Source of the DNA: Mytilisepta virgata
Taxonomy: Eukaryota; Mollusca; Bivalvia; Mytilida; Mytilidae
Assembly: GCA_028015205.1 (NCBI GenBank)
Contig: CM051521.1
Location: 125,496,614 to 125,560,613 of the forward strand
Reading direction: 5' to 3'
DNA length: 64,000 nucleotides
The position numbers and the translations under genes are program-made. The notes under the pieces are model-generated. The model did no database searches. It worked only from the letters and a program-made list of their open reading frames with translations, and had not been told where the DNA came from. Below are positions 12,301-21,422 of the stretch, one piece after another. Position 1 is the stretch's first letter, and every line of letters begins with the position of its first letter.

Positions 12301-14348
12301 TACTGATTCACAAGTCCACAAATAAATGTAAGTTACCTCCCTTTGGTGCTTCATCATGGTGTCCAGTAAGACATAAGTCAATATCTCTCTTTAGTAAGGA
12401 ATTTCTCCATTTTTCAATCAATTCTACAGTGTTATCCTGTAACAATTTAATACTACTTAAGTGCACAACAAACATAAATAAATGTATGTTGCCTTAAATA
12501 CAAATATCTATCATTGTGAACATGTCCAAAAATTCACATGTATAATAAAATATTGTATTCAGTACTTACATTCAATTCACATCAAGCAAATAATAATTTA
12601 CGATTATGTAATACAGCTTTAAAACATTAAGGAATTCAAAACTAAAGTTTAAATTAGAAACCAAAATCAAGCTTAAACATATATATTTATGTTGTTGTAT
12701 GCTAAAAGTTTAATATATTTTATTATTGTAATTGTATGTTCACCCTGTATAATCATTGTAATGTTTTGTCCTTAGGTTGGCCCTTGATTGGATAATAAAT
12801 GTTCTATTCTTATATTTGAGATCATTGTTGAATATTGTGAGGATGTTAAATATTTTTTGGGGGTTTGAAGAAGTAATTAAGTAATGATTATCTCCCTTTA
12901 ACTGATCCATTGAATACCTGACTTCCATCATTATAAACACAAACTTGAAATTTCTGGGTGAAAGCTTGACTGACAATTGACTGGAAACATTCATCAACCC
13001 ATCTTGAGCCATTGTATACTGGAATGATGACTGACTGGAAATAATTATTGAAGAATTCAGGCAAATAAATCACTAAAACATTTTGGTAATAATTCATACT
13101 GGCTGTTAGATTCAAGTATCTGAATTTTAAAAAAATAAAATTAAAACACAGGTAGATTTCTAATGCATTTTTCAACACCTGTCATAAAAATACTGAACAA
13201 GATACAATTATGGTGAAGGAGTATGTCTTGCTGAGGTTCCTTGATAGGCAACCAAGCTAACTACATGAGGCTTATAGTAACTGAACTTGTCGCAAAATGT
13301 TTCCTTTTTTCTTATCTTTATTATTATTATACTGGCTTGTTATTGCTGAATGGTAAAAGTCAACCTTCACCTTATATTTATCCAATATAAATTAGCAGAA
13401 GCATAGCCATAGTTATAAATCAAGTGAATTAATAAATATTAAGTTGGAAAGTGGTAAACTTGAATGGTTGCTATCTAAATGGTCAATTTAACACTTGATT
13501 AATTCAGATACTTTACCACCACAGGCCTTCTTGTGCAATGTTAATGCACAGGGGTTTGACTTCTATATATTTAAAATTTTCTTTTTCTTTTCTTTTTTCA
13601 TGAGTATTTTTAATAAATATTTACCACAAACATGAATATATGTGCATTTATTATGAATGTGTTATATACTATCTACATCAAAATTTATAACATTTTGGGT
13701 AGAAAGCAACATTACTGTATATTAGTCAATGAGAGTCGGAGTTGCCTCCCGTTGACAGTTAATTGTACAGTAACAAGGAACGTTGCTTTCGATGGGAAAT
13801 ACGATAACTATTGACTTGGTTTGTCATATTCAAGAGTTTAATGTCGTATCTTGGTAAAATGATTATTGGATCTTGAAGATCATTCATTTTAGAGGAGATT
13901 TAGGGCAAATGTGAAATAATGTGTCACATGGACGTATTTTTAATTAATTTTTAATAGGAAATCCAAGATGGCAGCTTGGATCCCTTTAGAATTTTTTAAT
14001 GTAAGGATGTGGATACATGTAGTATATAACACACTGATAATAAACATTAACAATATTCCTGTTAATGGTAAATATGTTGGGTCCCTGTGTGTTAGTGGTC
14101 AATTTTCTATACCAGTGGTAAAATAACTTTTAAAAATATAATAAGTTTTTTTTACCCCATTTGCCAAAAAATTTTAACTTTCTGTAAAAAAATACTTTCC
14201 ATCTGAGATGTGGGAAAACATTTCCCAGTTATTTAAGATGCCACTCTGTTAATCATTAAATAGGGTATCTTTGTTCAGTTCAACTTACGATTAAGCTATC
14301 ATTTTTAATGTTACAACAGTCGTATTGTTTTCTACGTATACCATGCAT
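211..14348 (-). CDS. B3GNTL1: B3GNTL1/QTGAL-like glycosyltransferase, 5' six coding exons (partial gene)
   Basis: Family-2 (GT-A fold) glycosyltransferase. The vertebrate orthologue B3GNTL1 is known as QTGAL, which adds galactose to queuosine in tRNA-Tyr. Six exons join in frame: 14348-14289, 13034-12918, 12436-12337, 10290-10226, 3144-3079 and 306-211 (60+117+100+65+66+96 = 504 nt, 168 codons), all with AG acceptors and GT donors. Visible motifs are the GT2 start ISVIIPVYNGSRWVDECF (residues 20-37), the nucleotide-binding YNDGS (54-58), VGYAKNRAV (93-101), the DxD metal site FDIDDVM (112-118) and IVGCKF...STERYTNW (137-156). The order and spacing match the known B3GNTL1 family, whose members are about 360 aa, so roughly the second half is outside the window to the left. 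Identification is from remembered family sequence. Introns hold SINEs, LINE tails and bivalve repeats. Confidence 0.9.
340..500 (-). repeat. Tails of two SINEs side by side
   Basis: 340-412 matches the 3' end of the SINE at 2243-2587 (ACGTTAAACAATAATTCATCC-type end, on the minus strand). 413-485 matches the 3' end of the SINE at 41290-41533, including the (AAAC)n tail read on the minus strand. Both lack their tRNA heads. Confidence 0.7.
500..1040. repeat. Degenerate dispersed repeat with GGCTCC clusters
   Basis: Contains many GGCTCC/GGAGCC words, including TGGCTCCTACTTTTTAGGAGCCA around 990-1017, which can fold into a hairpin. No coding content recognised. Confidence 0.4.
1260..1850 (-). repeat. 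Bivalve tandem element, unit about 150 bp
   Basis: About four diverged copies of a unit containing CCTTGACCTCAATTTCATG and TTTGGTCTATAGATAGTTC. The same family is at 7850-8280 and 62085-62960 in the opposite orientation (AAATGAGGTCAAGGTCA). Confidence 0.75.
1885..2147 (-). repeat. Composite tRNA-derived SINE with two heads
   Basis: The minus strand carries a tRNA-like head (A box near 2130-2117, B-box-like GGTGGGTTCAATTCT at 2100-2086). It joins directly to a second, internally truncated tRNA-Leu/Ser-like SINE whose own B box lies at about 2028-2010. The body after that matches the SINE at 41290-41533. Confidence 0.75.
2243..2587 (+). repeat. tRNA-derived SINE (type 2) with 12-bp TSD
   Basis: A-box-like TCGGTGGTCTCGTGCTCG and B box GGTCGCAAGTTTGATCCCC, followed by a body and a (CATC)n-type end. 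It is flanked by perfect duplications TCTATTGTTTAG at 2231-2242 and 2588-2599. Related copies are at 20194-20515 (minus) and 49737-49937. Confidence 0.9.
3079..3144 (-). CDS. B3GNTL1: B3GNTL1 coding exon 5 (DDVM)
   Basis: 22 codons, phase 0 on both sides, acceptor TTTTTTACAG and donor GTAATA. It encodes DDVMHKDRLLKQYQ and ends QLQEDL. It is separated from exon 4 by a 7-kb intron filled with repeats. Confidence 0.9.
3300..3450 (+). repeat. CT-rich minisatellite
   Basis: Short tandem units of about 20 bp of the form CCCCTCGACTCCCGCTTCCCT, lying about 150 bp upstream, in the B3GNTL1 reading direction, of exon 5. A similar C-rich stretch is at 10040-10140. Confidence 0.7.
3900..5300. repeat. Duplicated intronic repeat with poly-C tracts
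   Basis: Segments around 4400-4640 and 5090-5275 are direct copies (TTCTTGCTATTGCGCAATACTG and GACACATAATAGGTTTCTG words). Each ends in a long C run (4629-4638 and 5272-5289), with a further run at 4856-4878. 4065-4190 resembles 6600-6780. Confidence 0.6.
5300..6390 (+). repeat. Bivalve element with terminal GACCGCAAAA hairpin
   Basis: Tandem units of about 250 bp (TTTGGACCCCGATTTGGACC) are followed by three copies of about 120 bp (CCCAACCTTCCTTTTGTGG). The element ends in a near-perfect palindrome ATACGACCGCAAAA/ATTTTGCGGTCGTAT at 6358-6387. A short copy with the same end is at 43975-44165. Confidence 0.7.
6600..6780. repeat. Short AT-rich dispersed repeat
   Basis: Contains TCGCAATAATAA and GCGATTGCAATAATTAAACC words that recur at 4070-4140. 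No coding signal. The 6790-7840 stretch has only AT-rich intron sequence with no recognised feature. Confidence 0.4.
7850..8280 (+). repeat. Bivalve GAGGTCAAGGTCA element
   Basis: Three diverged units with TGAGGTCAAGGTCAAAAG and GACAGACTGTCATGTACTACC. Same family as 1260-1850 and 62085-62960. Confidence 0.7.
8600..9235. repeat. Element with GCCCCCAC/GCGGGGGC inverted ends
   Basis: Starts near AATTGATGCCCCCACAG and ends near TTGCGGGGGCATAAAAA, with an internal run of GGACGGACGG-type units at 9140-9190. Two internal 300-bp units are related to each other. Confidence 0.6.
10226..10290 (-). CDS. B3GNTL1: B3GNTL1 coding exon 4 (VGYAKN...YLCFFDI)
   Basis: 65 nt, acceptor TTTATTGTAG and donor GTAAGT. 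It encodes GYAKNRAVEGSNGQYLCFFDI. The donor falls inside the DxD metal-binding region, so FDI here and DDVM in the next exon together form the site. Confidence 0.9.
10490..10740. repeat. Dispersed repeat ending in GTGGACGGACAGACGG
   Basis: Related to 40480-40905 (ACTCCTACAAAATTTG, CAGTTTCAGAGGAG and GTCCCTC words). Non-coding, within the intron after B3GNTL1 exon 3. 9240-10030 shows no recognised feature. Confidence 0.55.
11094..11486 (+). mobile_element. LINE ORF2 C-terminal fragment (non-LTR retrotransposon)
   Basis: 131 codons with one internal TGA. They read RRAICKMRISAHDL, then a C-x2-C...H-x4-C zinc-finger-like end with DEAHFIVNCPLYTKERKLLF, typical of the C-terminus of invertebrate non-LTR reverse transcriptase proteins. 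An untranslated tail follows, ending in (TTATTC)n at about 11678-11698. It is a dead 5'-truncated copy inserted in the B3GNTL1 intron, antisense to the gene. Confidence 0.8.
12337..12436 (-). CDS. B3GNTL1: B3GNTL1 coding exon 3
   Basis: 33 codons plus one base, acceptor TTGTTACAG and donor GTAACT. It encodes DNTVELIEKWRNSLL and a stretch ending GHHDEAPKG, matching the helix and strand before the VGYAKN motif. The split codon G|TT (Val) is completed by the next exon. Confidence 0.9.
12715..12815 (+). mobile_element. Solo LINE 3' tail
   Basis: TGTAATGTTTTGTCCTTAGG...GGATAATAAATGTTCTATTCTTAT resembles the 3' end of the LINE fragment at 11600-11700. It lies about 100 bp from B3GNTL1 exon 2. The stretches 11700-12336 and 13035-14288 otherwise show only AT-rich intron. 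Confidence 0.55.
12918..13034 (-). CDS. B3GNTL1: B3GNTL1 coding exon 2, GT2 nucleotide-sugar binding start
   Basis: 39 codons, phase 0 at both ends, acceptor TTATTTCCAG and donor CAG|GTATTC. It encodes SVIIPVYNGSRWVDECF then YNDGSQ, the first beta-alpha-beta unit of a GT2 domain. A second AG four bases into the exon could serve as an alternative acceptor but would break the frame. Confidence 0.9.
14289..14348 (-). CDS. B3GNTL1: B3GNTL1 coding exon 1 (start codon)
   Basis: Twenty codons from ATG to ATC, followed by donor GTAAGT. The last residues (NDSLI) run directly into SVIIPVYN of the next exon in phase 0, the usual GT2 N-terminus. An in-frame TAA lies two codons upstream, so this is the first possible Met in the exon. 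The extension of about 19 residues before the GT2 fold is lysine-, arginine- and cysteine-containing and not conserved as far as I know, so the exact start is less certain than the exons that follow. Confidence 0.65.
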
Positions 14349-14520
14349 TACTTAGTTTGTTTTTATTTAAAGTTAAAACGAAAGTAAAACAGGAAATATA
14401 TCCGTAATCGTAATAGCTGTATTGTTTCCGGTGTAGCAACGAATTAAAAACGTTTTATCGATGTCTTCGTAGACGTCCGCGTCAAATATGCATAATATCT
14501 GGTCGTCCACAATTCATGCG
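14349..14520 (-). promoter_or_regulatory. Presumed 5' UTR and promoter side of B3GNTL1
   Basis: This region has more CpG than its surroundings (several CG dinucleotides within about 170 bp) and lies directly upstream of the first Met. No TATA box is evident. The assignment rests on position and composition only. Confidence 0.35.
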
Positions 14521-15881
14521 CAATTCTGGTTGCCCAAAAATATTATCCCCTCTATAAATTTACCGTATTTCTTCCATATTTATTTTTTGTCTATTTTAAA
14601 AGTACTTTTACGTGGTTTAAGCACAGGGGCTGGAGCGCCACTGCTGTTAACAGTAAAACCTCGTTTAACTTCGCGAAACGAGTTCCCGTGCCCCAGTAGA
14701 TATCTACATGTATATATGAGTTAGCAGTGGTGATTTTTTTTTATTTTGATATTATCACCGAAAGTAAGTATACTTTGTATGTGATAATGATTTTCAAATT
14801 TGAGACCGGAATTTGAGCCGATGCGATTTTTCTAACTTTCAATTTTATTTTAGTATTAAAATGCCCTATAAATTAATTGTGGCCTCGAACCTTGTCAAAT
14901 TTAAAAGCCTTGACCAGACAAAAAGTGTGCAACAGAAAAGGGGGGTTCTATTTTTTTTTTAAAGAAGGGACAGGGTCTCCTCATCTCTCTGGGGGACAAA
15001 TAAGAAAGGATCAAATGCACTTATTGGATAGGGAATAAAATTTTTCGAGCAGTCTGAAATTATGTAGCATACGAACGATCCACCATTGGTTCCGGTTGAA
15101 TAAACATCATGGCCGCCAGAGGCCATCTTTGATTTTTATTGGCCAATTTTCAAGAATTCTCCCCTCTAAATCCGCACTATGAAATGTTTTGAAACTTGGC
15201 AGGATTGATAACAACAATACCCTCTACAAACGATCCACTTTTGGTCGAGATTCATCTGCTGCATGAACCGATGGCTGCGGCTGTTGAAAATATCCATTGA
15301 AACTATATGTGAAAAGACCTTTTTGTCAATTGCTTAGGAAATAATGCTGAGATTGTAATCATAGATAGCAGGATTTGTGTACGGAATGACCTCTATTTAA
15401 TTTCCACCTTTGGATCCGGATGAATGAGAGACCATCTTTAATTTTTATTGGCCAATTTAAAAAAAATGTTCTCCTGAAACTACATTATAAAATATTTTGA
15501 AAGTTTGTAGGATTGATGACAACAATACCCTGGCTCTTCAAACGATCCGCTTTTGGTTGAGGATATGGTTGAGATTCATATCCTCAACCGACGGCTGCGG
15601 TTGTTCAAAGTTTTCATTTAAACCACATGGGAAAGGAATTTTATGTCATTTGCTCAGCAACTAATAGGCAGATTGTAACCAAAGTTGACAGGAATTATGT
15701 ATGGATGATCGTAAACCAACTTTCAACCCTTGGTTCTGGTTGAATGAACACCATGGCCGCCAGAGGCCATCTTGATTTTTATTGGCCAATTCTCAAAAAT
15801 CTTCTTCTCTGAAACTGCATTATGAAATGTCAGTTCGAAACCTTGTTTGCAGAATTGATGACAATATACCCTCTACAAACG

Positions 15882-17721
15882 GTATCAAGACACTTCGGTA
15901 CCTGGACATTTCGGTACCCATTGAAAAAGACAATTCGGTACTGAGACATTTCGGTACTGAGACATTTCGGTACCATATGTAAGACATTTCGGTACTAGAA
16001 AAAAATTATTGTTGACAATTGTGTTTTTGTGTTATTTATCAATAAAATTATATATGAACTGTTATAAAATGACAACTGATCTAAGTTTTGATAATGTACT
16101 GTTAACAATTTGTTATAAATTGTGAGATATTATAATTGTATAAATTATCAAGGACGTATAACTAACATAATACGTCCTTGAAATTATGTATGTATCAATA
16201 AATAACTAATAATGATGTTATAACTAAAATGATATATTTGTTTGATGTCAATTTTAATAAAGAATTGTTGATTTTGCAATTATCATTATTTAAGCAATCA
16301 TCGGTAATTGAAAAAGTTGTTAATAAATATATTATTGATAATTGTTTTTTTGTTTTTGTTTTTTTGTTTTCACAAGTATTTTAACTCGGACCGTTTTCTT
16401 CTAATCATTTAAATAACATTTTAAATATCAAAGGAGATCGGCCGATACAGAAGCCAAACTTCGAATTTGAGAAATCATGGAAGCTCTGAATTTTGCAATG
16501 TGACCAGTGTGCATGTTGGCAGCATAGAACGTGTAATACTGGTAAGTAATTATTATCTTTTACTAAAAGACATTATTCTTGTTCCAGGTCAATTGTTTAA
16601 ACTATCCAGACATACCAAGGACTATAATAGTATAATAGCAAAGAAAATACTTATTTCTCATATATTGGATAATTTCTATACATTTCTCATATATTGGATA
16701 ATTTCTATACTAAGTTTTCTGTATTGGTTTTATTTTTGAAAGTAGTGTCGAACTATTTATGATATTCATAATTACGAAGACTGTATTTTATTAAAATATA
16801 CGTTATTCTTAGGGATTTCCAGAGCAGACTGTATTTTATTAAAATATACGTTATTCTTAGGGATTTCCAATGCAGACTGTATTTTATTGAAATATATGTT
16901 ATTTTTGGTAATTCGTTATTTTTTAGGGATTTACAGAGCAGACTAGTCCCTCTTAATCATAACCTCGAGCCGTTAGAGGTTTGGTACAACTGGACTGGGT
17001 CTGTCAAGGTTGCAGAGACCCTGTTGTGGTAAGAATATATTTATTATGAAACTTGATACATATATGTGGAAGCAAAACTTTCGTTAATTGGATAATTGGA
17101 TTATATACACGAGAAAACACGCGCCGATAATTGTTGTATAATACCCGTTAATTAGATAATGGAATCATTCAACATTCAAATAGACTGATATACCTACTGT
17201 ATATGATAATCATTTCGTTATATGAAATTATATTTTAGGAACCTCCAGCAGACGCATCCATTGTGATAGACAGATCTTTTGAGGTGCCAGAACCTATTGC
17301 AGAAACATCTATACACGATGAATCAGTTGAGCCAGCTGTTTAAAAGGTGTGCCTCCGTTTACGGACCGTCTGTGTTGTAGACTTTTGAACTTTAAATAGT
17401 GCCGTTACTATAGTGTACATAAACTACATTCAAATACTGATGTTTATAAAAATTAAATATTTAAAATGATTATTTTCTTTGTTCTTATTTTGCCTTGTAG
17501 CCTAATAAAGAATCCCCTTATTACAATTCCACGCATTTAGTGTAATGCCCTACAAATATATAACAATTTACTCAGTACCGAAATGTCTAACCTCGGTACC
17601 GAAATGTCCATAGTCAGTACCGAACTGTCTCAGTACCGAAATTCTCAGTACCGAAATGTCCATAGTCAGTACCGAATTGTCTCAGTACCGAAATGTCCAG
17701 GTACCGAAGTGTCTAGGATTC
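15882..17721. mobile_element. Mutator-like DNA element with 9-bp TSD
   Basis: 1840 bp, flanked by CTACAAACG at 15873-15881 and 17722-17730. Ends are inverted: AGACACTTCGGTACCTGGAC on the left, and on the right its complement, with few differences. Subterminal arrays of TTCGGTAC occur six times on the left (15888-15998) and eight times as GTACCGAA on the right (17574-17710). A neighbouring unit of the host repeat (15219-15240) shows the intact target. The 9-bp duplication suggests the MULE superfamily. No transposase was recognised. Confidence 0.8.
16467..17345 (+). other. Possible spliced gene relic inside the MULE-like element
   Basis: Short frames with splice-like borders: ATG at 16467 to a CTG|GTAAGT donor at about 16543; a stretch EPLEVWYNWTGSVKVAETLLW before TGGTAAGAAT near 17032; and ATTTTAG at about 17239 followed by EPPADASIVIDRSFEVPEP and an acidic end with TAA at 17344. 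A 53-bp unit (GACTGTATTTTATTAAAATA) is repeated three times at 16774-16910. I do not recognise the protein. Confidence 0.25.
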
Positions 17722-18269
17722 CTACAAACGATCCACATTTTGTTGAGGGACATCTACTCAACATACAGCTGCGGTTTTTCGAAGTTACCATTGAATCCAT
17801 ATGGGAAAGGATCTGTCTACCTTTGGTTCTGGTTGGATGAACATGGCTCCCGTGGGGGTCATCTTTGATTTGGATTGGCCAATTTAAAAAAAAATCTTGT
17901 CCTCTGAAACTACGTAATGAAATGTTTTGGAACTTTTCAGGATTGATGACAACAGTATCCTCTACAAACTATCCACTTTTGGTTGAAATTTCAACCGGAG
18001 GCTGCGGCTGTTCAAAGTTTCCATTGAATTAATATGGGAAAACACTTTTTTGTCGTTTGCTCAGGAACTAATGGGCGGCTGTAACCAAAGTTAACAGGAA
18101 TCTCACATGGAAGGACAGATGCAAATGATCCACTTTTTTAAGTTAGATATCAAGGTTACATTGATATTTGCGTTTCTATAAAAGCCTTGCGGATACAAAA
18201 GAGCCTATACTTTATAATGGCTTAATAAAAAGCCAGGTGAGCCATACAGGCTCAGCTGAGCCTCTGGTT

Positions 18270-20190
18270 TAATTTAGCGTTTCAACTCTAAGCACTTTTA
18301 TATTTCAATTATATGTTGTTTCATCCTCTTGGTCACATGTTTTTTTTTCTAGAAATTTAAAAGGGGGTGAATATTTAAGGCATGCAAATAAAGGTCTTAC
18401 ATGAAATGAAAGCAAAAATGACTATCCCCCTGTCGACTGTAAAATAACTATAGTATGTGAATGTGATATAATACTTCTTATTGAAATATTCTGAAGATCT
18501 AAATAAGACCACTTGTACTCTATACTGAAAATGTTTCAAAGCAGATATACAAGATAGAAAGAGATACATGATTGAAAGATGACTAACATAATACACATGA
18601 TTTAATATAAAACAGTTGAATTAATATGATAAAAGCAAAAGTGTATGTATCTACCACAAACAGTATATTACATTTAATTTATAGAACAGAGTACAAAATT
18701 TCATAATATCCATATGTCACAGGTCTACCTCAACACAAAAATTTAAAAACGGTTGGTTTCATGACCAACACTGATGACTCCGAAATCAATTTAAGAATAT
18801 TAAACTGCGTTATCTTTAAGGTATACAGGTAAAAGAAAAAACCGAAATATTATATATTCGTTCCAGTTGCGCTTCAACAAACAATTTTGCCAGTCATCCG
18901 TGAATTTTCATTGGTACAAACAACACCATACTTATGATTAAATCGACATGCCTTTCAAGAAAACCAAGAATTCCTGCAGAAACTACAGCTATACTCGCAC
19001 TCACAAAGCTATATCCCTGGCATATCATATACTGCAACACTTTTTTGCACAATCATATGCTTGACTCTGAAGCTCATTTTTTGAAAATAAGAATTCTAAA
19101 ACCCCATTGTTCCTTTATATACAGTGTATGAAAACAATTTATAGAAATAAAAATGCAAAAACTTATAAAAGAAAGAGGAGTTAGAGTCACAAACCTATAT
19201 TCACAATATTCGAAAATCGACCCCAGTGGGTCTCATTGAAAAAAACCTAATTGAAAATTTACAAATACAATGTGTGACAATACTGATAGAAAAAGGTGCA
19301 TAAAGTGAAAAATGAAAGACGAATTTTGGTCACAACTTAAATCACAATTTCGAAAGTCGAAGCATGTACGTAGGCCAAAAGTTTTGAAAATCAAAATTCT
19401 ACAGCCTGTATAGAAATAAAATCGACAGTGATCCCTGCAAATATTTGAGGCACTTACCCAAAGTAAAAAGAACCTTAAGGGCCATCTAAAAAAATACAAT
19501 CATTCTATTAAGAAATTAACCCACTAAACCCAATGAAAAATGAAGAATTTAGGTCACAAGCCTTAAGCTTACAATTTTCAAAATTCGACAAGCTTAAATT
19601 CATAATTTTCGAAGTGTTACCCCAAGTTTAGAATTGAAACCTTCTTAAACCTTGTTCCACATTTTTTATGGTGAATGACAATACTATATATAAATAGCTG
19701 CAAGATGAAAGAGGAGTTTAGGTCACAGGCTTAAATTGACAATTTTCGAAGTTTGACCCCCTATGGACCCCAAGTATAGAAAATCAATCTTCAGATATGC
19801 AACCACTCTATATAGAAATTTAATTTCTATAGCCAAAAGTAAATGAGTATTTGATGTCACAAGATAATAGGGCGGAAGGACGGACGGAGACAATCGCAAT
19901 ATCTCCGAACTTTCATTTTTTTAAAAGTTACTATCAACATCTAATAACTTAGCAATTTTTAAATACCAACTTGTTTTCTGAATTCATTGAAGATCCTTAC
20001 AAAACCTCTGTTGACATGTTTTCCAGTGTATAAGAATTAATATTTAATCCTACTTTTAAGAATGGTGTCTTCAAAATGCTGAAGGATCAGCTCGGTTGGC
20101 ATTTTTCTTATGAATACCCAGAATAAATTTGCAAAACTTGAGATGCAATGTTTTACACTTAGTTTATATAATCATATTAATCAGTATTTT
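18270..20190. other. Intergenic region with diverged tandem repeat
   Basis: 18270-19150 shows no recognised feature. 19150-19900 holds four diverged units of about 180 bp (GAGGAGTTTAGGTCACA, CGAAGTTTGACCCC) ending in GGACGGACGGAGAC, a typical bivalve dispersed repeat. No exon was found. Confidence 0.5.
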
Positions 20191-20193
20191 CAG

Positions 20194-20515
20194 ATGGATG
20201 AATTATTGTTTAAGATCCAGTGGCAACCATTAGGTGCATATCAGGACGAGAACGTCATGATATGAGCCCTGCTTTGTACTAGACCCACATGCTGAGCCGG
20301 ATTTTTAACGTGCTAGCTTACGAGGTAGATGTCCTCAGGAAGATATATCACCCGACTCGGGCACATTATACGGACTTAAAGCTGAGAAGTCCATCTGTGC
20401 CCTTACTCCTAGATCCGGAGAAGCAGCAAATACCAATTTTAATGTCTTTGGTTTGACCTGGCCGGGGATCGAACACTCGAGGCGAGCACGCTACCAAGAG
20501 ACCACAGAGGCAGAG
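20194..20515 (-). repeat. tRNA-derived SINE (type 2), minus strand
   Basis: Minus-strand copy of the SINE at 2243-2587, full length with B box (GGGATCGAACACTCGAGG on the plus strand). Flanking duplications TCAGTATTTTCAG (20181-20193) and TCATTATTTTCAG (20516-20528) differ at one base. Confidence 0.88.
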
Positions 20516-21099
20516 TCATTATTTTCAGAGAGCTTGTACTTAGTAATATAAAAAAATATCCAAAATCTCAGAATCATACATAATTGGTCGTATGGTCAAA
20601 TACATTTAGAGAAAGACTATGGAAATCTTATCTTGAATTTTAAAATGCCATATGAGCCGTAATATAAGAGAAAATAAAAAATGAAGTTGAATTTTTATTA
20701 GATAGATTGTAATGAATAACAGATTGTGGCAGTTTGCAGTTAGCATCAAAATCGGAACGTGCAACAACACTATTTAGAAACGTTATACTTTTGGTTATTT
20801 CGGAGGAATCTACTGTAGAATTACTGACGTTTACCAAAATTTATCTTTAGAGGCTGTTGTCTGTTATTTTCAGAGTTCCCAAGAGTTCAATTTTCTCTGA
20901 ATTGATCGTCAAAATTACGTTAAAATCTAAATGATATTTATATATCACTTTTTAATTGCATATTTTTAAAAGACCTGTTCGAAAACCATTAAAATTTGTT
21001 ATGTACGTCGTGACAAGATTTTCTAATCATTATAATATCCTTGAGCGAGTTAGAATACCAGTGTTGAACATAAATATGAAAACACTTTTAAATCTTAAG

Positions 21100-21330
21100 G
21101 TCTTGACATTTCCTTGGCAGACGACAAACTTAGTCACGTGGACACAGTACATCAACCGTGTTGTTTACACTTGCCTGATTACGCGTGTCACTCTGAACAG
21201 TGATTGGTTCTAGGCTTGGTGTACAACCACTTGTCGCTAATTTGGAGTAAACAAATTCTCTCGTGTCACAGCGAACTTATAGTCAATAAAATACCGCAAA
21301 AATATGTAAAAAGTCAGATAATTTACAAAG
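21100..21330 (+). promoter_or_regulatory. Presumed promoter/5' UTR of the meteorin gene
   Basis: Contains more CpG than the flanks, a GATTGG (inverted CCAAT) at 21200 and a TATAGTCAATAAAA stretch at 21279. Position directly upstream of the start codon is the main argument. Confidence 0.3.
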
Positions 21331-21422
21331 ATGGCCTTTTGGGCTGTCATATGGACTTTATTTCATTTATTTATTATTGTGAGTGCATACACAGTTTGTA
21401 ACGGATGTGACTGTACTGTCAG
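21331..21422 (+). CDS. METRNL: Meteorin exon 1: signal peptide and CxxCxC
   Basis: The start ATG is preceded by ACAAAG and followed by a hydrophobic signal peptide (AVIWTLFHLFIIVSA), then YTVCNGCDCTV. Donor AG|GTAAGT gives phase 2. A 2.7-kb intron follows. Vertebrate meteorins, as I recall them, have a single cysteine near the mature N-terminus, so the CxxCxC cluster is unusual. Confidence 0.85.

Larger units (their letters stand above)
15060..18266 (-). repeat. Large bivalve repeat element, family A, disrupted copy
   Basis: Four or more units of about 330 bp containing CCGCCAGAGGCCATCTTTG and CCCTCTACAAACGATCCACTT. The end at 18226-18266 reads, on the minus strand, CAGAGGCTCAGCTGAGCC and CACCTGG, like the starts of the copies at 41711, 49527 and 52687. 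The copy is split by the transposon at 15882-17721. Confidence 0.7.

Noticed and set aside
15782..15982. 66-codon frame across the left end of the MULE-like element
   Set aside because: It crosses the transposon border and has no homology, so it is a chance frame.
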